Shown here: positions 42,402-50,902 of the stretch, one piece after another
How the letters are laid out: the number at the start of each line of letters is the position of its first letter
Numbering within the stretch: position 1 is the first letter of the stretch
DNA from: Massilia sp. ST3
GTDB lineage: Bacteria; Pseudomonadota; Gammaproteobacteria; Burkholderiales; Burkholderiaceae_D
Direction: 5' to 3'
Length of the DNA stretch: 64,000 nt
Assembly: GCF_018119405.1 (NCBI RefSeq)
Contig: NZ_JAGPWC010000025.1
Location: 1 to 64,000 of the forward strand
Notes under the pieces: model-generated
Told to the model about the DNA's origin: nothing
The model's input: only the letters and a program-made list of their open reading frames with translations
Database searches by the model: none
Position numbers and translations under genes: made by a program

Positions 42402-43103
42402 CTATTCGTAGTGGCGGGCGCCGAAGATGGCGCTGCCGATGCGCACGATGGTCGCGCCTTCCAGAATCGCGGCCTGCATGTCGCCCGACATGCCCATCGA
42501 CAGGGTGTCGAGCGCCAGCCCGCCGGCGCGCAGGCGCTCGGCCAGCGCGCGCAGGCGGGCGAAGGCCGCCCGCTGCAGCGCCGGATCGGTCTCGGGTTCG
42601 GGAATCGCCATCAGGCCGCGCAGGCGCAGGTTCGGCAGCTGCGCGACCTGGCGCGCCAGCTCGGGCGCCTCGTCCTCGTGCGCGCCGCTCTTGCTGGCTT
42701 CGCCGCTGATGTTGACCTGGATGCAGACATTGAGCGGGCCGAGTTCCGGCGGCCGCTGCTCGGACAGGCGCTGGGCGATCTTCAGCCGCTCGACCGTGTG
42801 CACCCATTGGAAGCTGGCCGCGATCGGTCTTGTCTTATTGCTCTGGATCGGGCCGATGAAATGCCATTCGGCGGCTACCCCAGGTTGCGCGCGCGCGACG
42901 AGATCGATCTTGTCGAGCGCTTCCTGCAGATAGTTTTCGCCGAAGGCCTGCTGCCCCGCCGCCATCGCTTCCAGCACCGCTTCCGCTGGGAAGGTCTTCG
43001 ATACGGCCAATAATTGGATGCTCGAGCGGGGCCGGTTCGCCGCCTGCGCAGCCCCTGCGATTGTCGCTTCGACAGCTTGCAAGTTCTCGGCGATTATGGA
43101 CAT
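42402..43103 (-). CDS. yggS: YggS family pyridoxal-phosphate homeostasis protein
   Basis: A 233-residue PLP-binding barrel protein (PLPBP/YggS). It holds pyridoxal phosphate and balances vitamin B6 and amino-acid pools, but has no known catalysis. The PLP lysine is in LLAVSKTFPAEAVLEA; other motifs are FGENYLQEALDKI, WHFIGPIQSNKTRPIA, VNISGEASKSGA and LSMGMSGDMQAAI with GSAIFGARHY at the end. It is divergent from pilT (72 bases apart), which is the usual layout in proteobacteria. Confidence 0.95.
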   Translation of the reverse strand: MSIIAENLQAVEATIAGAAQAANRPRSSIQLLAVSKTFPAEAVLEAMAAGQQAFGENYLQEALDKIDLVARAQPGVAAEWHFIGPIQSNKTRPIAASFQWVHTVERLKIAQRLSEQRPPELGPLNVCIQVNISGEASKSGAHEDEAPELARQVAQLPNLRLRGLMAIPEPETDPALQRAAFARLRALAERLRAGGLALDTLSMGMSGDMQAAILEGATIVRIGSAIFGARHYE

Positions 43104-43175
43104 AATGATTTTCTATAGGAAATATTTTTCAGTCGTCGCGAAGCGTCCCGCTTCCATACGGCACAGGGATTATAA

Positions 43176-44219
43176 ATGGACATCTCGGAACTCCTCGCCT
43201 TCTCGGTCAAGAACAAAGCTTCGGACCTGCACCTCTCGTCCGGCCTGCCGCCGATGATCCGCGTGCACGGCGACGTGCGCCGCATTAACCTGCCGGCGCT
43301 GGAGCACAAGGACGTGCACGGCATGATCTATGACATCATGAACGACGGCCAGCGCAAGCAGTACGAGGAAGTGCTGGAGTGCGACTTCTCGTTCGCGATC
43401 CCGGGCCTGGCGCGCTTCCGTGTCAACGCCTTCAACCAGGAACGCGGCGCGGCCGCGGTGCTGCGTACGATTCCGTCCAAGATCCTGTCGCTGGAAGAAC
43501 TGAATGCGCCGAAGATCTTCGCCGAGCTGGCGCTCAAGCCGCGCGGCCTGGTGCTGGTGACCGGCCCGACCGGTTCGGGCAAGTCGACCACCCTGGCGGC
43601 GATGGTCAACCACCTGAACGAGAACGAGCTGGGTCACATCCTCACCATCGAGGACCCGATCGAATTCGTGCACGAACCGAAGAAGTGCCTGATCAACCAG
43701 CGCGAAGTCGGCCCGCACACCCTGTCCTTCAACAACGCGCTGCGCTCGGCGCTGCGCGAAGACCCGGACGCGATCCTGGTGGGCGAACTGCGCGACCTGG
43801 AAACCATCCGCCTTGCGCTGTCGGCGGCCGAGACCGGCCACCTGGTGTTCGGCACCCTGCACACCTCGTCGGCCGCCAAGACCATCGACCGTATCGTCGA
43901 CGTGTTCCCGGCCGAGGAAAAGGAAATGGTGCGCGCGATGCTGTCGGAGTCGCTCCAGGCCGTGATCTCGCAGACCCTGCTCAAGACCAAGGACGGCTCG
44001 GGCCGCGTGGCCGCGCACGAAATCATGCTCGGCACCCCGGCGATCCGCAACCTGATCCGCGAAGCGAAGATCGCGCAGATGTACTCGGCGATCCAGACCG
44101 GCAGCAACGTCGGCATGCAGACCCTGGACCAGAACCTGACCGACCTGGTGCGCCGCAACGTGATTTCCAGCGCCGCGGCCCGCGCCGCCGCGAAGATTCC
44201 GGAAAACTTCCCAGGCTAA
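43176..44219 (+). CDS. pilT: type IV pilus retraction ATPase PilT
   Basis: A 347-residue hexameric retraction motor. It opens MDISELLAFSVKNKASDLHLSSGLPPMIRVHG and has Walker A GPTGSGKSTT, Asp box IEDPIEFVH, Walker B DAILVGELRDLET and His box GHLVFGTLHTSSAAKTIDRI. The C-terminal signature AIRNLIREAKIAQMYSAIQTG is complete; this segment distinguishes PilT from PilU. It powers pilus retraction for twitching motility and DNA uptake. pilU follows within ten bases. Confidence 0.97.
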   Translation: MDISELLAFSVKNKASDLHLSSGLPPMIRVHGDVRRINLPALEHKDVHGMIYDIMNDGQRKQYEEVLECDFSFAIPGLARFRVNAFNQERGAAAVLRTIPSKILSLEELNAPKIFAELALKPRGLVLVTGPTGSGKSTTLAAMVNHLNENELGHILTIEDPIEFVHEPKKCLINQREVGPHTLSFNNALRSALREDPDAILVGELRDLETIRLALSAAETGHLVFGTLHTSSAAKTIDRIVDVFPAEEKEMVRAMLSESLQAVISQTLLKTKDGSGRVAAHEIMLGTPAIRNLIREAKIAQMYSAIQTGSNVGMQTLDQNLTDLVRRNVISSAAARAAAKIPENFPG

Positions 44220-44228
44220 GGAGTGGCG

Positions 44229-45365
44229 ATGGAACGCGACCAGGCATCCAAATTCATGTTCGACCTGCTGCGCCTGATGACGGCGAAAGGCGGCTCGGAC
44301 CTGTTCATCACGGCGGGCTTCCCGCCGGCGATGAAAATCGACGGCAAGATGACGCCGGTGTCGAACCAGGCCCTGAGCAGCACGCACACCGCCGACCTGG
44401 CGCGCGCCATCATGAACGACAAGCAGGCGGCCGGCTTCGAACTGACCAAGGAATCGAACTTCGCGATCAGCCCGGGCGACCTGGGACGCTTCCGTGTCTC
44501 GGCCTTCATGCAGATGGGCGCCGTGGGCATGGTGCTGCGCGTGATCACGACCACCATCCCCAGGTTCGAAGACCTCGACCTGCCGGAGACCCTGAAGGAC
44601 GTGATCATGACCAAGCGCGGCCTGGTCATCATGGTGGGCGCCACGGGTTCGGGTAAATCGACCACGCTGGCGGCGATGGTGGGCTACCGCAACGAGCACA
44701 GCTACGGCCACATCATCACCATCGAGGATCCGGTGGAATTCGTGCACCCGCACCGCAACTGCGTGATCACCCAGCGCGAAGTGGGCGTGGACACCGACAG
44801 CTTCGAGGCCGCGCTCAAGAACTCGCTGCGCCAGGCGCCGGACGTGATCCAGATCGGCGAGATCCGCGACCGCGAGACCATGGAGCACGCGATCGCCTTC
44901 GCCGAAACCGGCCACCTGTGCCTGGCCACCCTGCACGCCAACAGCGCCAACCAGGCGCTCGATCGCATCATCAACTTCTTCCCGGAAGAGCGCCGCCAGC
45001 AGCTGCTGATGGACCTGTCGCTCAACATGAAGGGCCTGATCTCGCAGCGCCTGATTCCGAAGAAGGCAGCCAAGGGCCGCGTGGTGGCGATGGAGATCCT
45101 GCTCAATTCCCCGCTGATCTCGGACCTGATCTTCAAGGGCGACGTCCATGAGATCAAGGAGATCATGAAGAAGTCGCGCGAGCTCGGGATGCAGACCTTC
45201 GACCAGGCGTTGTTCGACTTGTACGAGGCGGACAAGATCACCTACGAGGATGCGCTGCGCAATGCGGATTCGGTGAATGACCTGCGCTTGAACATCAAGC
45301 TCAATAGCAAGCATGCGAAGGACAGGGATTTTTCGGCGGGGACGGAATCGCTTGGTCTGGTTTGA
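44229..45365 (+). CDS. pilU: type IV pilus retraction ATPase PilU
   Basis: A 378-residue PilT-dependent accessory motor. It opens MERDQASKFMFDLLRLMTAKGGSDLFITAGFPP and has Walker A GATGSGKSTT, Asp box IEDPVEFVH, Walker B DVIQIGEIRDRET and His-box HLCLATLHANSANQALDRI. ATG at 44229 is chosen because AAGGAG lies six bases before it; a GTG two codons upstream would overlap that ribosome site. It is translationally close to pilT. The lone paralogue at 21009 resembles it more than PilT. Confidence 0.95.
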   Translation: MERDQASKFMFDLLRLMTAKGGSDLFITAGFPPAMKIDGKMTPVSNQALSSTHTADLARAIMNDKQAAGFELTKESNFAISPGDLGRFRVSAFMQMGAVGMVLRVITTTIPRFEDLDLPETLKDVIMTKRGLVIMVGATGSGKSTTLAAMVGYRNEHSYGHIITIEDPVEFVHPHRNCVITQREVGVDTDSFEAALKNSLRQAPDVIQIGEIRDRETMEHAIAFAETGHLCLATLHANSANQALDRIINFFPEERRQQLLMDLSLNMKGLISQRLIPKKAAKGRVVAMEILLNSPLISDLIFKGDVHEIKEIMKKSRELGMQTFDQALFDLYEADKITYEDALRNADSVNDLRLNIKLNSKHAKDRDFSAGTESLGLV

Positions 45366-45389
45366 TTCCTTAGCTGTTCGACGAAAGTC

Positions 45390-45420
45390 AACTTGGGTCC
45401 CCGCCTTCGCGGGGATGACG
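45390..45420. repeat. REP-like repeat, family A (pair 2, left)
   Basis: AACTTGGGTCCCCGCCTTCG followed by CGGGGATGACG. It lies after pilU, in inverted orientation to its partner at 45469, 48 bases apart. Confidence 0.85.
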
Positions 45421-45468
45421 TTCAAGAGCAGCAGTCCACCACAGTCGTCGTAGTCCGCTACCTCTACA

Positions 45469-45499
45469 CGTCATCCCCGCGAAGGCGGGGACCCAGGTT
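45469..45499. repeat. REP-like repeat, family A (pair 2, right)
   Basis: CGTCATCCCCGCGAAGGCGG followed by GGACCCAGGTT, the inverse of the copy at 45390, between pilU and the glutathione peroxidase gene. Confidence 0.85.
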
Positions 45500-45572
45500 T
45501 GCCCGAACCACCCCAAAGCAAACATTCCCCCCTTGTCATACACTCCCTCTTTTAAACAAGATGGAGACGACC

Positions 45573-46055
45573 ATGACCGCCCACGATTTCCAGGCCACCT
45601 CCCTGGACGGACAACCCGTCGACCTCGCTGCCTACCGCGGCAAGGTCATGCTCATCGTGAACACCGCCAGCGCATGCGGCTTCACCCCGCAGTACAAGGG
45701 ACTGGAAGAGCTGCACCGCCGCTATGCCGGCCAGGGCCTGGCCGTGCTGGGCTTCCCCTGCAACCAGTTCGGCAAGCAGGAACCGGGCACCGAGGCCGAG
45801 ATCGGCGCCTTCTGCGAGAAGAACTACGGGGTCAGCTTCCCGATGTTCGCCAAGGTCGAGGTCAACGGCGCCGACGCCCATCCGCTCTACAAATACCTGA
45901 AAGGCGAAGCCCCCGGCGTGCTGGGCACCGAGGGCATCAAGTGGAACTTCACCAAGTTCCTGGTCGACAAGGACGGCAAGGTCGTCAAGCGCTACGCGCC
46001 GCAGACCAAGCCGGAAGAGATCAGCGGCGATATCGAAAAGCTGCTCGCGCAATAA
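45573..46055 (+). CDS. glutathione peroxidase family protein (cysteine type)
   Basis: A 160-residue thiol peroxidase of the GPx family. The peroxidatic Cys35 lies in NTASACGFTPQY (the common form is ASKCG), with Gln69, Trp124 and Asn125 (KWNFTKFL) completing the site. FPCNQFGKQEPG is intact, and Cys81 may be the resolving cysteine, which points to thioredoxin rather than glutathione as reductant. No signal peptide. The ATG at 45573 has GGAGA seven bases upstream. It reduces hydrogen or lipid peroxides in the cytoplasm. Confidence 0.93.
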   Translation: MTAHDFQATSLDGQPVDLAAYRGKVMLIVNTASACGFTPQYKGLEELHRRYAGQGLAVLGFPCNQFGKQEPGTEAEIGAFCEKNYGVSFPMFAKVEVNGADAHPLYKYLKGEAPGVLGTEGIKWNFTKFLVDKDGKVVKRYAPQTKPEEISGDIEKLLAQ

Positions 46056-46061
46056 ACCTCC

Positions 46062-46092
46062 GTACGGTTGGCGGCTACGCCGCCAACCGTAC
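46062..46092. terminator. perfect 14-3-14 palindrome, family B
   Basis: GTACGGTTGGCGGC, TAC, GCCGCCAACCGTAC: a perfect palindrome directly after the peroxidase stop and just before the converging GH97 stop. It probably terminates both transcripts and belongs to the same repeat family as 19178-19273. Confidence 0.7.
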
Positions 46093-46104
46093 TGGCCGAT
46101 CACC

Positions 46105-48141
46105 TCATGGTTGTGGCGAGAACCGGATCGCCTGCCCCCCGCCCGGCGCCAGCTTCAGCTGCAGCGTGTCGCCCGCCGTGACGGTCCTGGTCTCGGTCAC
46201 CAGGTCGAAGCGGCGTTCGGTGCGGTAGTCGGCCGCATCACCATCGCGGTAGATCTCGGCCGTGTAGCGCTTGCCCTGCTCCAGGAAGCCCAGCGGCAGC
46301 GCCAGGGTGCGTGCCTGGCCGTCGGTGACGGCGCCCAGGTACCAGTCCTGCGAACCCCTGGCCTTGCGCGCGATCGTCGCGAACTCGCCCACTTCGCCAT
46401 TCAGGACACGCGTGTCCGCCCAGTCGGCCGGCACGTCGCGGATGAACTTGAAGGCCGCCGGGTATTTCTCGTAGTTCTCGGGCAGGTCGGCCGCCATCAC
46501 CAGCGGCGAATAGATCACCACGAAGTTGGCCAGCTGCTTGGCCTGGGTCGAGTTGAACACCTTGCCGTCCGCCCCCACCAGGCTCAGGACGCCCGGCGTG
46601 TAGTCCATCGGCCCGCTCAGCATGCGCGTGAACACCAGCTTGGCCTCGTGGTCCACGCTGTTGGGCGGATTGCCCCAGGCGTTGTACTCGACGCCGCGCG
46701 CGCCTTCGCGCGTCATCCAGTTCGGATAGGTGCGGCGCAGGCCGGTGTCCTTGATGGGCTCGTGGGTGTCGATCGCGATGCGGTACTTGGCCGCTTCGGT
46801 GACGGCTTTCAGGAAGTGGCGCACGCCGTCCTGCGAATCGTAGTGGCCGAAGCGCGGCTTGCCGTCGCGGCCCGTGAACAGGGCGCTGCCCGCTTCGTGC
46901 ACATAGCCCGACTTGACGCTGTCGACCCCGTGCATGGCATACAGCTTGTAGGCCGCGTCCATCTGCTTTTCGTAGGCCGGCACGTTGGCCCCGGTCTCGT
47001 GGTGACCGATCAGGCGTACGCCCTTCGATTTCGCATAGGCGGCCAAACGGGGCAGGTCGAAGTCCGGATAGGACTTGGTGAAGCTGAAGTCCGCGCCGCC
47101 GTGCCCCCAGTCGCTTTCCCAGCCCTGGTTCCAGCCTTCGACCAGCACGCCGCGGAAACCGTTCTTGGCGGCGAAGTCGATGTAGCGCTTCGTGTTGGCG
47201 GTGTTGGCGGCATGCTTGGGACCCGCGTTCCAGGTGCCGCTCTGCAGGTGCATCTCCCACCACACGCCGACGAACTTTGAAGGCTTCACCCAGGACACGT
47301 CGCCCAGCTTGTTCGGTTCGTTCAGGTTGAGGATCAGGTCCGACATGGCCAGGCCCGCCGCGTTGTCGGCGATCTGCACAGTGCGCCAGGGCGTGGTGAA
47401 GGCGCCGTGCTTGACCACGGCCGGGCCGTAGGACGAAGGCGCGAGCATGGCGCGCAGCTTCTGGCCATCGACCTTGCGCAGCCACATGGAGGCGTAGTCG
47501 ACCAGCGCCGCCTCGTGGAAGGCGATGTGGGTGCCGTCGTCCAGGCGCAGGGTGAGCGGCGTATTGGCGATGCCGATCTCCTTGAGCGGCGCCTTGCGCA
47601 CCTGCTCTTCCAGTCCCGGCAGCTCGCCGGCCGGGATCCACCAGGCGGTGGCCGGCTGGGCAACCGTGAACTCGGTCAGCTCGTCGAGGATCTCGACATC
47701 GCGCAGCTGGGGCTGGGCCGGGAATTCGTAGCGGAAGCCGATGCCGTCGTCGTAGATGCGGAATACGATGTCGAGGCGGCGATTGCCCTTGTTCTTCTGC
47801 TCGACCGCGACGCGCAGCTCGCGGTAGCGGTTGCGCACGAACTGGCGCTCGCCCCATGGCTGCTCCCAGGTGCCGTCATGCTCGCTGATTTTCTGTTCGC
47901 GCAGGCTGAAGCCGCCGTCGAGTTTCTGCGCATTGGCCAGGTTGAAGCCAAGGCGCGACAGCCCGATCACCTCTTTGCCGCGGCGCTTGACCGTGTAGGC
48001 CAGCTTGCCTCCGTCGAGCTGCACCTCGACGCCGATCTGCTGGTCGGGCGACGTGGCGCTGGCGATGAGCTCTTGCGCCCAGGCGGGCAGGCCGAGCGTG
48101 AAGGAAGCCGCCAGGACGGCGGCGATGCGGCGCAGGTGCAT
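46105..48141 (-). CDS. exported glycoside hydrolase family 97 (alpha-glucosidase SusB type)
   Basis: A 678-residue GH97 enzyme with signal peptide (cleavage near AWA-QELI). N-terminal beta-sandwich (about 25-270), central TIM barrel (about 290-560) with GFRGVLVEGWNQGWESDWGHGGADFSFTKSYPDFD and the catalytic-region DTHEPIKDTGLRRTYPNWMTREGARGVEYNAW, then a C-terminal beta-sandwich. GH97 members are inverting alpha-glucosidases or retaining alpha-galactosidases, using calcium. ATG at 48141 has AGGAGA upstream. No TonB receptor or other sus-like gene is adjacent. An inverted repeat sits in its leader. Confidence 0.92.
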   Translation of the reverse strand: MHLRRIAAVLAASFTLGLPAWAQELIASATSPDQQIGVEVQLDGGKLAYTVKRRGKEVIGLSRLGFNLANAQKLDGGFSLREQKISEHDGTWEQPWGERQFVRNRYRELRVAVEQKNKGNRRLDIVFRIYDDGIGFRYEFPAQPQLRDVEILDELTEFTVAQPATAWWIPAGELPGLEEQVRKAPLKEIGIANTPLTLRLDDGTHIAFHEAALVDYASMWLRKVDGQKLRAMLAPSSYGPAVVKHGAFTTPWRTVQIADNAAGLAMSDLILNLNEPNKLGDVSWVKPSKFVGVWWEMHLQSGTWNAGPKHAANTANTKRYIDFAAKNGFRGVLVEGWNQGWESDWGHGGADFSFTKSYPDFDLPRLAAYAKSKGVRLIGHHETGANVPAYEKQMDAAYKLYAMHGVDSVKSGYVHEAGSALFTGRDGKPRFGHYDSQDGVRHFLKAVTEAAKYRIAIDTHEPIKDTGLRRTYPNWMTREGARGVEYNAWGNPPNSVDHEAKLVFTRMLSGPMDYTPGVLSLVGADGKVFNSTQAKQLANFVVIYSPLVMAADLPENYEKYPAAFKFIRDVPADWADTRVLNGEVGEFATIARKARGSQDWYLGAVTDGQARTLALPLGFLEQGKRYTAEIYRDGDAADYRTERRFDLVTETRTVTAGDTLQLKLAPGGGQAIRFSPQP

Positions 48142-48162
48142 GCGGGAGTCTCCTGTTCTTAT

Positions 48163-48194
48163 CCGATGAGGTAGCAAAACTACCTCTCCATCGG
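48163..48194 (-). promoter_or_regulatory. inverted repeat in the GH97 leader
   Basis: AGGTAG, CAAAA, CTACCT with outer arms CCGATG and CATCGG (three extra bases on one side). It is 22 bases before the GH97 start codon, next to the ribosome site. It could be an operator for a sugar-responsive repressor or an mRNA hairpin. No regulator gene lies nearby. Confidence 0.4.
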
Positions 48195-48259
48195 TAGATT
48201 TGCTTCGATGATAAGACAAAAGATGTAACTCGACTACCAACGCAAGGAAGAGCGTTGCT

Positions 48260-48574
48260 TTAGCGTGTCTTTACTTCGGCAACCGGATGGGTGGTGCAGC
48301 CACGGTGCACGTTCTCCAGGAAGCGCACCGCCTCCTCCAGCGTCAGGCCGGCCGGCAGCAGCCGCGTGAGCGCGGCTTCCTCGCTGGCGCGGTCCACGCC
48401 GAAGGCGATCGCACGCGAGACCTCGCGCGCCCGCTTGCCGTCGCTGTTGTACAGGGCCTCATATACGCCGATTTCTTCCCACAAGGGCACGAAGCCTGGG
48501 CTGGTGCTGTCCTCGAAGACGACGGCCGGCGGCAAGCCCTCGTCCTCGCGCAGGAGCTGGAACATAAAACTCAT
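48260..48574 (-). CDS. hypothetical protein after glcF
   Basis: A 104-residue cytoplasmic protein of unknown family, opening MSFMFQLLREDEGLPPAVVFEDS. It is acidic at first and ends with a helical segment GLTLEEAVRFLENVHRGC and a single cysteine. No domain, signal peptide or membrane segment was recognised. The second of two adjacent ATG codons is chosen because AAAGGAGG is at the better distance. It follows glcF by about 40 bases on the same strand and may be part of the glc operon, but no link to glycolate is evident. Confidence 0.6.
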   Translation of the reverse strand: MSFMFQLLREDEGLPPAVVFEDSTSPGFVPLWEEIGVYEALYNSDGKRAREVSRAIAFGVDRASEEAALTRLLPAGLTLEEAVRFLENVHRGCTTHPVAEVKTR

Positions 48575-48614
48575 CATCGCCTCCTTTCAAAACAGGGCGC
48601 GATGCTACCACTCT

Positions 48615-49835
48615 TCAGGCCAGCGCGCGGTCGAGCAGCTCGATCCAGTGCGTGACCGGCGTGTGGGTGCCGGACTGCAGGTGGGTCAGGCAACCGATGT
48701 TGGCCGAGACGATCTCTTCGGCGCCCGTGGCCGCCAGGCTGGCCAGCTTGCGGTCGCGCAGTGCATGCGCGATCTCCGGGTGCAGCACCGAATAGGTGCC
48801 GGCCGAGCCGCAGCACAGGTGGTTGTCGCCGCACAGCACCACGTCGACGCCGGCCGCGTGCAGTACGCCCTCGACCTTGCCGCGGATCTGCTGGCCGTGC
48901 TGCAGGGTGCAGGGAGGATGGTAGGCCACGCGCTTGCCGATACGGCCTTTCAGCTTTGCGGCCAGCTCGTCCTGGAAGGGCGGCAGGATCTCGGACAGGT
49001 CCCTGGTCATGCTCGAGATGCGCCGGGCCTTGGCCGCATAGGCCGCGTCGTGCGCCAGCAAATGGCCGTATTCCTTGACCGTGACGCCGCAGCCCGAGGC
49101 GGTCATGACGATGGCCTCCACCTGCTCCACGTAGGGCCACCAGGCGTCGATGTTGCGCCGCATGTCGTCCAGGCCGCCGGCCTGGTCGTTCAGGTGGTAG
49201 CGCACGGCGCCGCAGCAGCCTGCCTTCGGCGCATTGATGAGCTGCACCCCGAGTGCGTCGAGCACGCGGGCGGTGGCCGCGTTGATGTTGGGCGCCATCG
49301 CCGGCTGCACGCAGCCGTCCAGCACCAGCATCTTGCGCGCATGCGTGCGCGTCGGCCAGCGCCCAGCCGGGCGCGCCGGCTGCAGCTTGTCCTGCAGGTC
49401 CTTGGCCAGCAGCGGACGCGCCGCCTGCCCGGCCATGAAGGCCGGCTTGAACAGGCCGGTGCGCGGCAGGAACTCCTTGAGCGTGGTGCGCTTGACACGG
49501 TCCTTGAAGGGCCGCGCCACGCGTTCCTCGACCACGCGGCGGCCGATGTCGACCAGGCGGCCGTACTTGACGCCCGAGGGACAGGTGGTTTCGCAGTTGC
49601 GGCAGGTGAGGCAGCGGTCCAGGTGCAGCTGGGTCTTGCGGGTCGGCTCGGCGCCTTCCAGCACCTGCTTGATCAGGTAGATGCGGCCGCGCGGGCCATC
49701 GAGCTCGTCGCCCAGCAGCTGGTAGGTCGGGCAGGTGGCGGTGCAGAAGCCGCAGTGCACGCAGGCGCGCAGGATCGCTTCGGCTTCTTCGCCTTCGCGC
49801 GTGCCCTTGATGAAATCGGCGAGATTGGTTTGCAT
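48615..49835 (-). CDS. glcF: glycolate oxidase iron-sulfur subunit
   Basis: A 406-residue subunit with two 4Fe-4S clusters (CVHCGFCTATCPTY near residue 26 and CLTCRNCETTCPSG near 75) and two CCG domains (GCCGAVRYHL, CCGSAGTYSVL). It passes electrons from the flavin subunits GlcD and GlcE to the quinone pool during oxidation of glycolate to glyoxylate. Sequence around the cluster ligands is complete. It starts four bases after the glcE stop and is third in the operon. Confidence 0.96.
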   Translation of the reverse strand: MQTNLADFIKGTREGEEAEAILRACVHCGFCTATCPTYQLLGDELDGPRGRIYLIKQVLEGAEPTRKTQLHLDRCLTCRNCETTCPSGVKYGRLVDIGRRVVEERVARPFKDRVKRTTLKEFLPRTGLFKPAFMAGQAARPLLAKDLQDKLQPARPAGRWPTRTHARKMLVLDGCVQPAMAPNINAATARVLDALGVQLINAPKAGCCGAVRYHLNDQAGGLDDMRRNIDAWWPYVEQVEAIVMTASGCGVTVKEYGHLLAHDAAYAAKARRISSMTRDLSEILPPFQDELAAKLKGRIGKRVAYHPPCTLQHGQQIRGKVEGVLHAAGVDVVLCGDNHLCCGSAGTYSVLHPEIAHALRDRKLASLAATGAEEIVSANIGCLTHLQSGTHTPVTHWIELLDRALA

Positions 49836-49838
49836 GGC

Positions 49839-50894
49839 TTAGTACATCCGTCCCGGGTTGAACACGTTCGACGGATCGAACGAGGACTTCAGGCGTTCGT
49901 GGATTTTCGCCAGCGCCGGCTGCAGGGGCTGGAACACGCCCACGCCCTTGTCGCCGCCGCGGAACAGGGTGGCGTGGCCGCCGCAGGCGCCCACGGTGCG
50001 GCGGATGGACTCGGCAGTGGCGGCGTCACCCTCTGCGCGCAGCCAGCGCTGGGCCCCGCCCCATTCGATCAGCTGGGCGCCGCCGAGCACGATGGCCCCG
50101 GTGGTCGGCGGCACCGACAGGCGCCACAAGGCGCCTTCGCCGGCGAAGAAGGGATGACGCTGCTCGCGCAGGCTGGCCCAGAACGGCCCGCAGTCCGGCA
50201 TCACCTCGCCGCCGAGCGAGCGTACGGCCGCATCGACCGCCGCCTGGGCGCCGGACAGGCGCAGCGCCAGCACGCCGTCGTGCCAGCAGCTGCTGGCCAC
50301 TGGCAGCGGCTGGCCGCCCCATTCGTTGAGCTTGCGGATGGCGTCGATCTCGCCCATGCGAAAGCGCAGCGTGGTCTCGGCGAAGGGGCGCGGCAGCACT
50401 TTCACCGAGATCTCCAGCAGCACGCCCAGGGTGCCGAGCGAGCCGGCCAGCAGGCGCGAGACGTCGTAGCCGGCCACGTTCTTCATCACCTGGCCGCCGA
50501 AGGACAGGACATCGCCCTTCCCGTCCAGCAGCCTGGCGCCCAGCACGAAGTCGCGCACGGCGCCGCTGGACGAGCGGCGCGGGCCGGACAGGCCGGCCGC
50601 GATGGCGCCGCCGAAGGTGGCATCCTCGCCGAAGTGCGGGGGCTCGAAGGCCAGCATCTGCCTGCGTTCGGCCAGCGCGGCCTCGATCTCGCGCAGGGGT
50701 GTGCCGCAACGCGCGGTGATGACCAGTTCCGTGGGTTCGTAATCGACGATGCCCGTGTGGCCGCGCGTGTCGAGGATCTCGCCTTCGAGGCGCTGGCCAT
50801 ACCAGTCCTTGGTGCCGCCGCCGCGGATGCGCAGCTTCCGGCCATCGGCCGCCGCTGCCCGCACGCGTTCCTGTAATTGTTCGATCGACTGCAT
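49839..50894 (-). CDS. glcE: glycolate oxidase FAD-binding subunit
   Basis: A 351-residue FAD-binding protein of the VAO/PCMH-fold, smaller than GlcD. Motifs are IRGGGTKDWYG, PHFGEDATFGGAIAAGLSGPRR, and VRDFVLGARLLDGKGDVLSFGGQVMKNVAGYDVSRLLAGSLGTLG, the FAD-site core. The C terminus reads SSFDPSNVFNPGRMY, the usual VAO ending. It pairs with GlcD in glycolate oxidation. Eight bases after glcD. Confidence 0.95.
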   Translation of the reverse strand: MQSIEQLQERVRAAAADGRKLRIRGGGTKDWYGQRLEGEILDTRGHTGIVDYEPTELVITARCGTPLREIEAALAERRQMLAFEPPHFGEDATFGGAIAAGLSGPRRSSSGAVRDFVLGARLLDGKGDVLSFGGQVMKNVAGYDVSRLLAGSLGTLGVLLEISVKVLPRPFAETTLRFRMGEIDAIRKLNEWGGQPLPVASSCWHDGVLALRLSGAQAAVDAAVRSLGGEVMPDCGPFWASLREQRHPFFAGEGALWRLSVPPTTGAIVLGGAQLIEWGGAQRWLRAEGDAATAESIRRTVGACGGHATLFRGGDKGVGVFQPLQPALAKIHERLKSSFDPSNVFNPGRMY

Positions 50895-50902
50895 GGATTC
50901 TC

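Noticed and set aside
48291-50876. 861-codon open frame on the plus strand antisense to glcF and glcE
   Set aside because: The minus-strand genes glcF and glcE have complete catalytic motifs and near-contiguous spacing. The antisense product has no recognisable domain.
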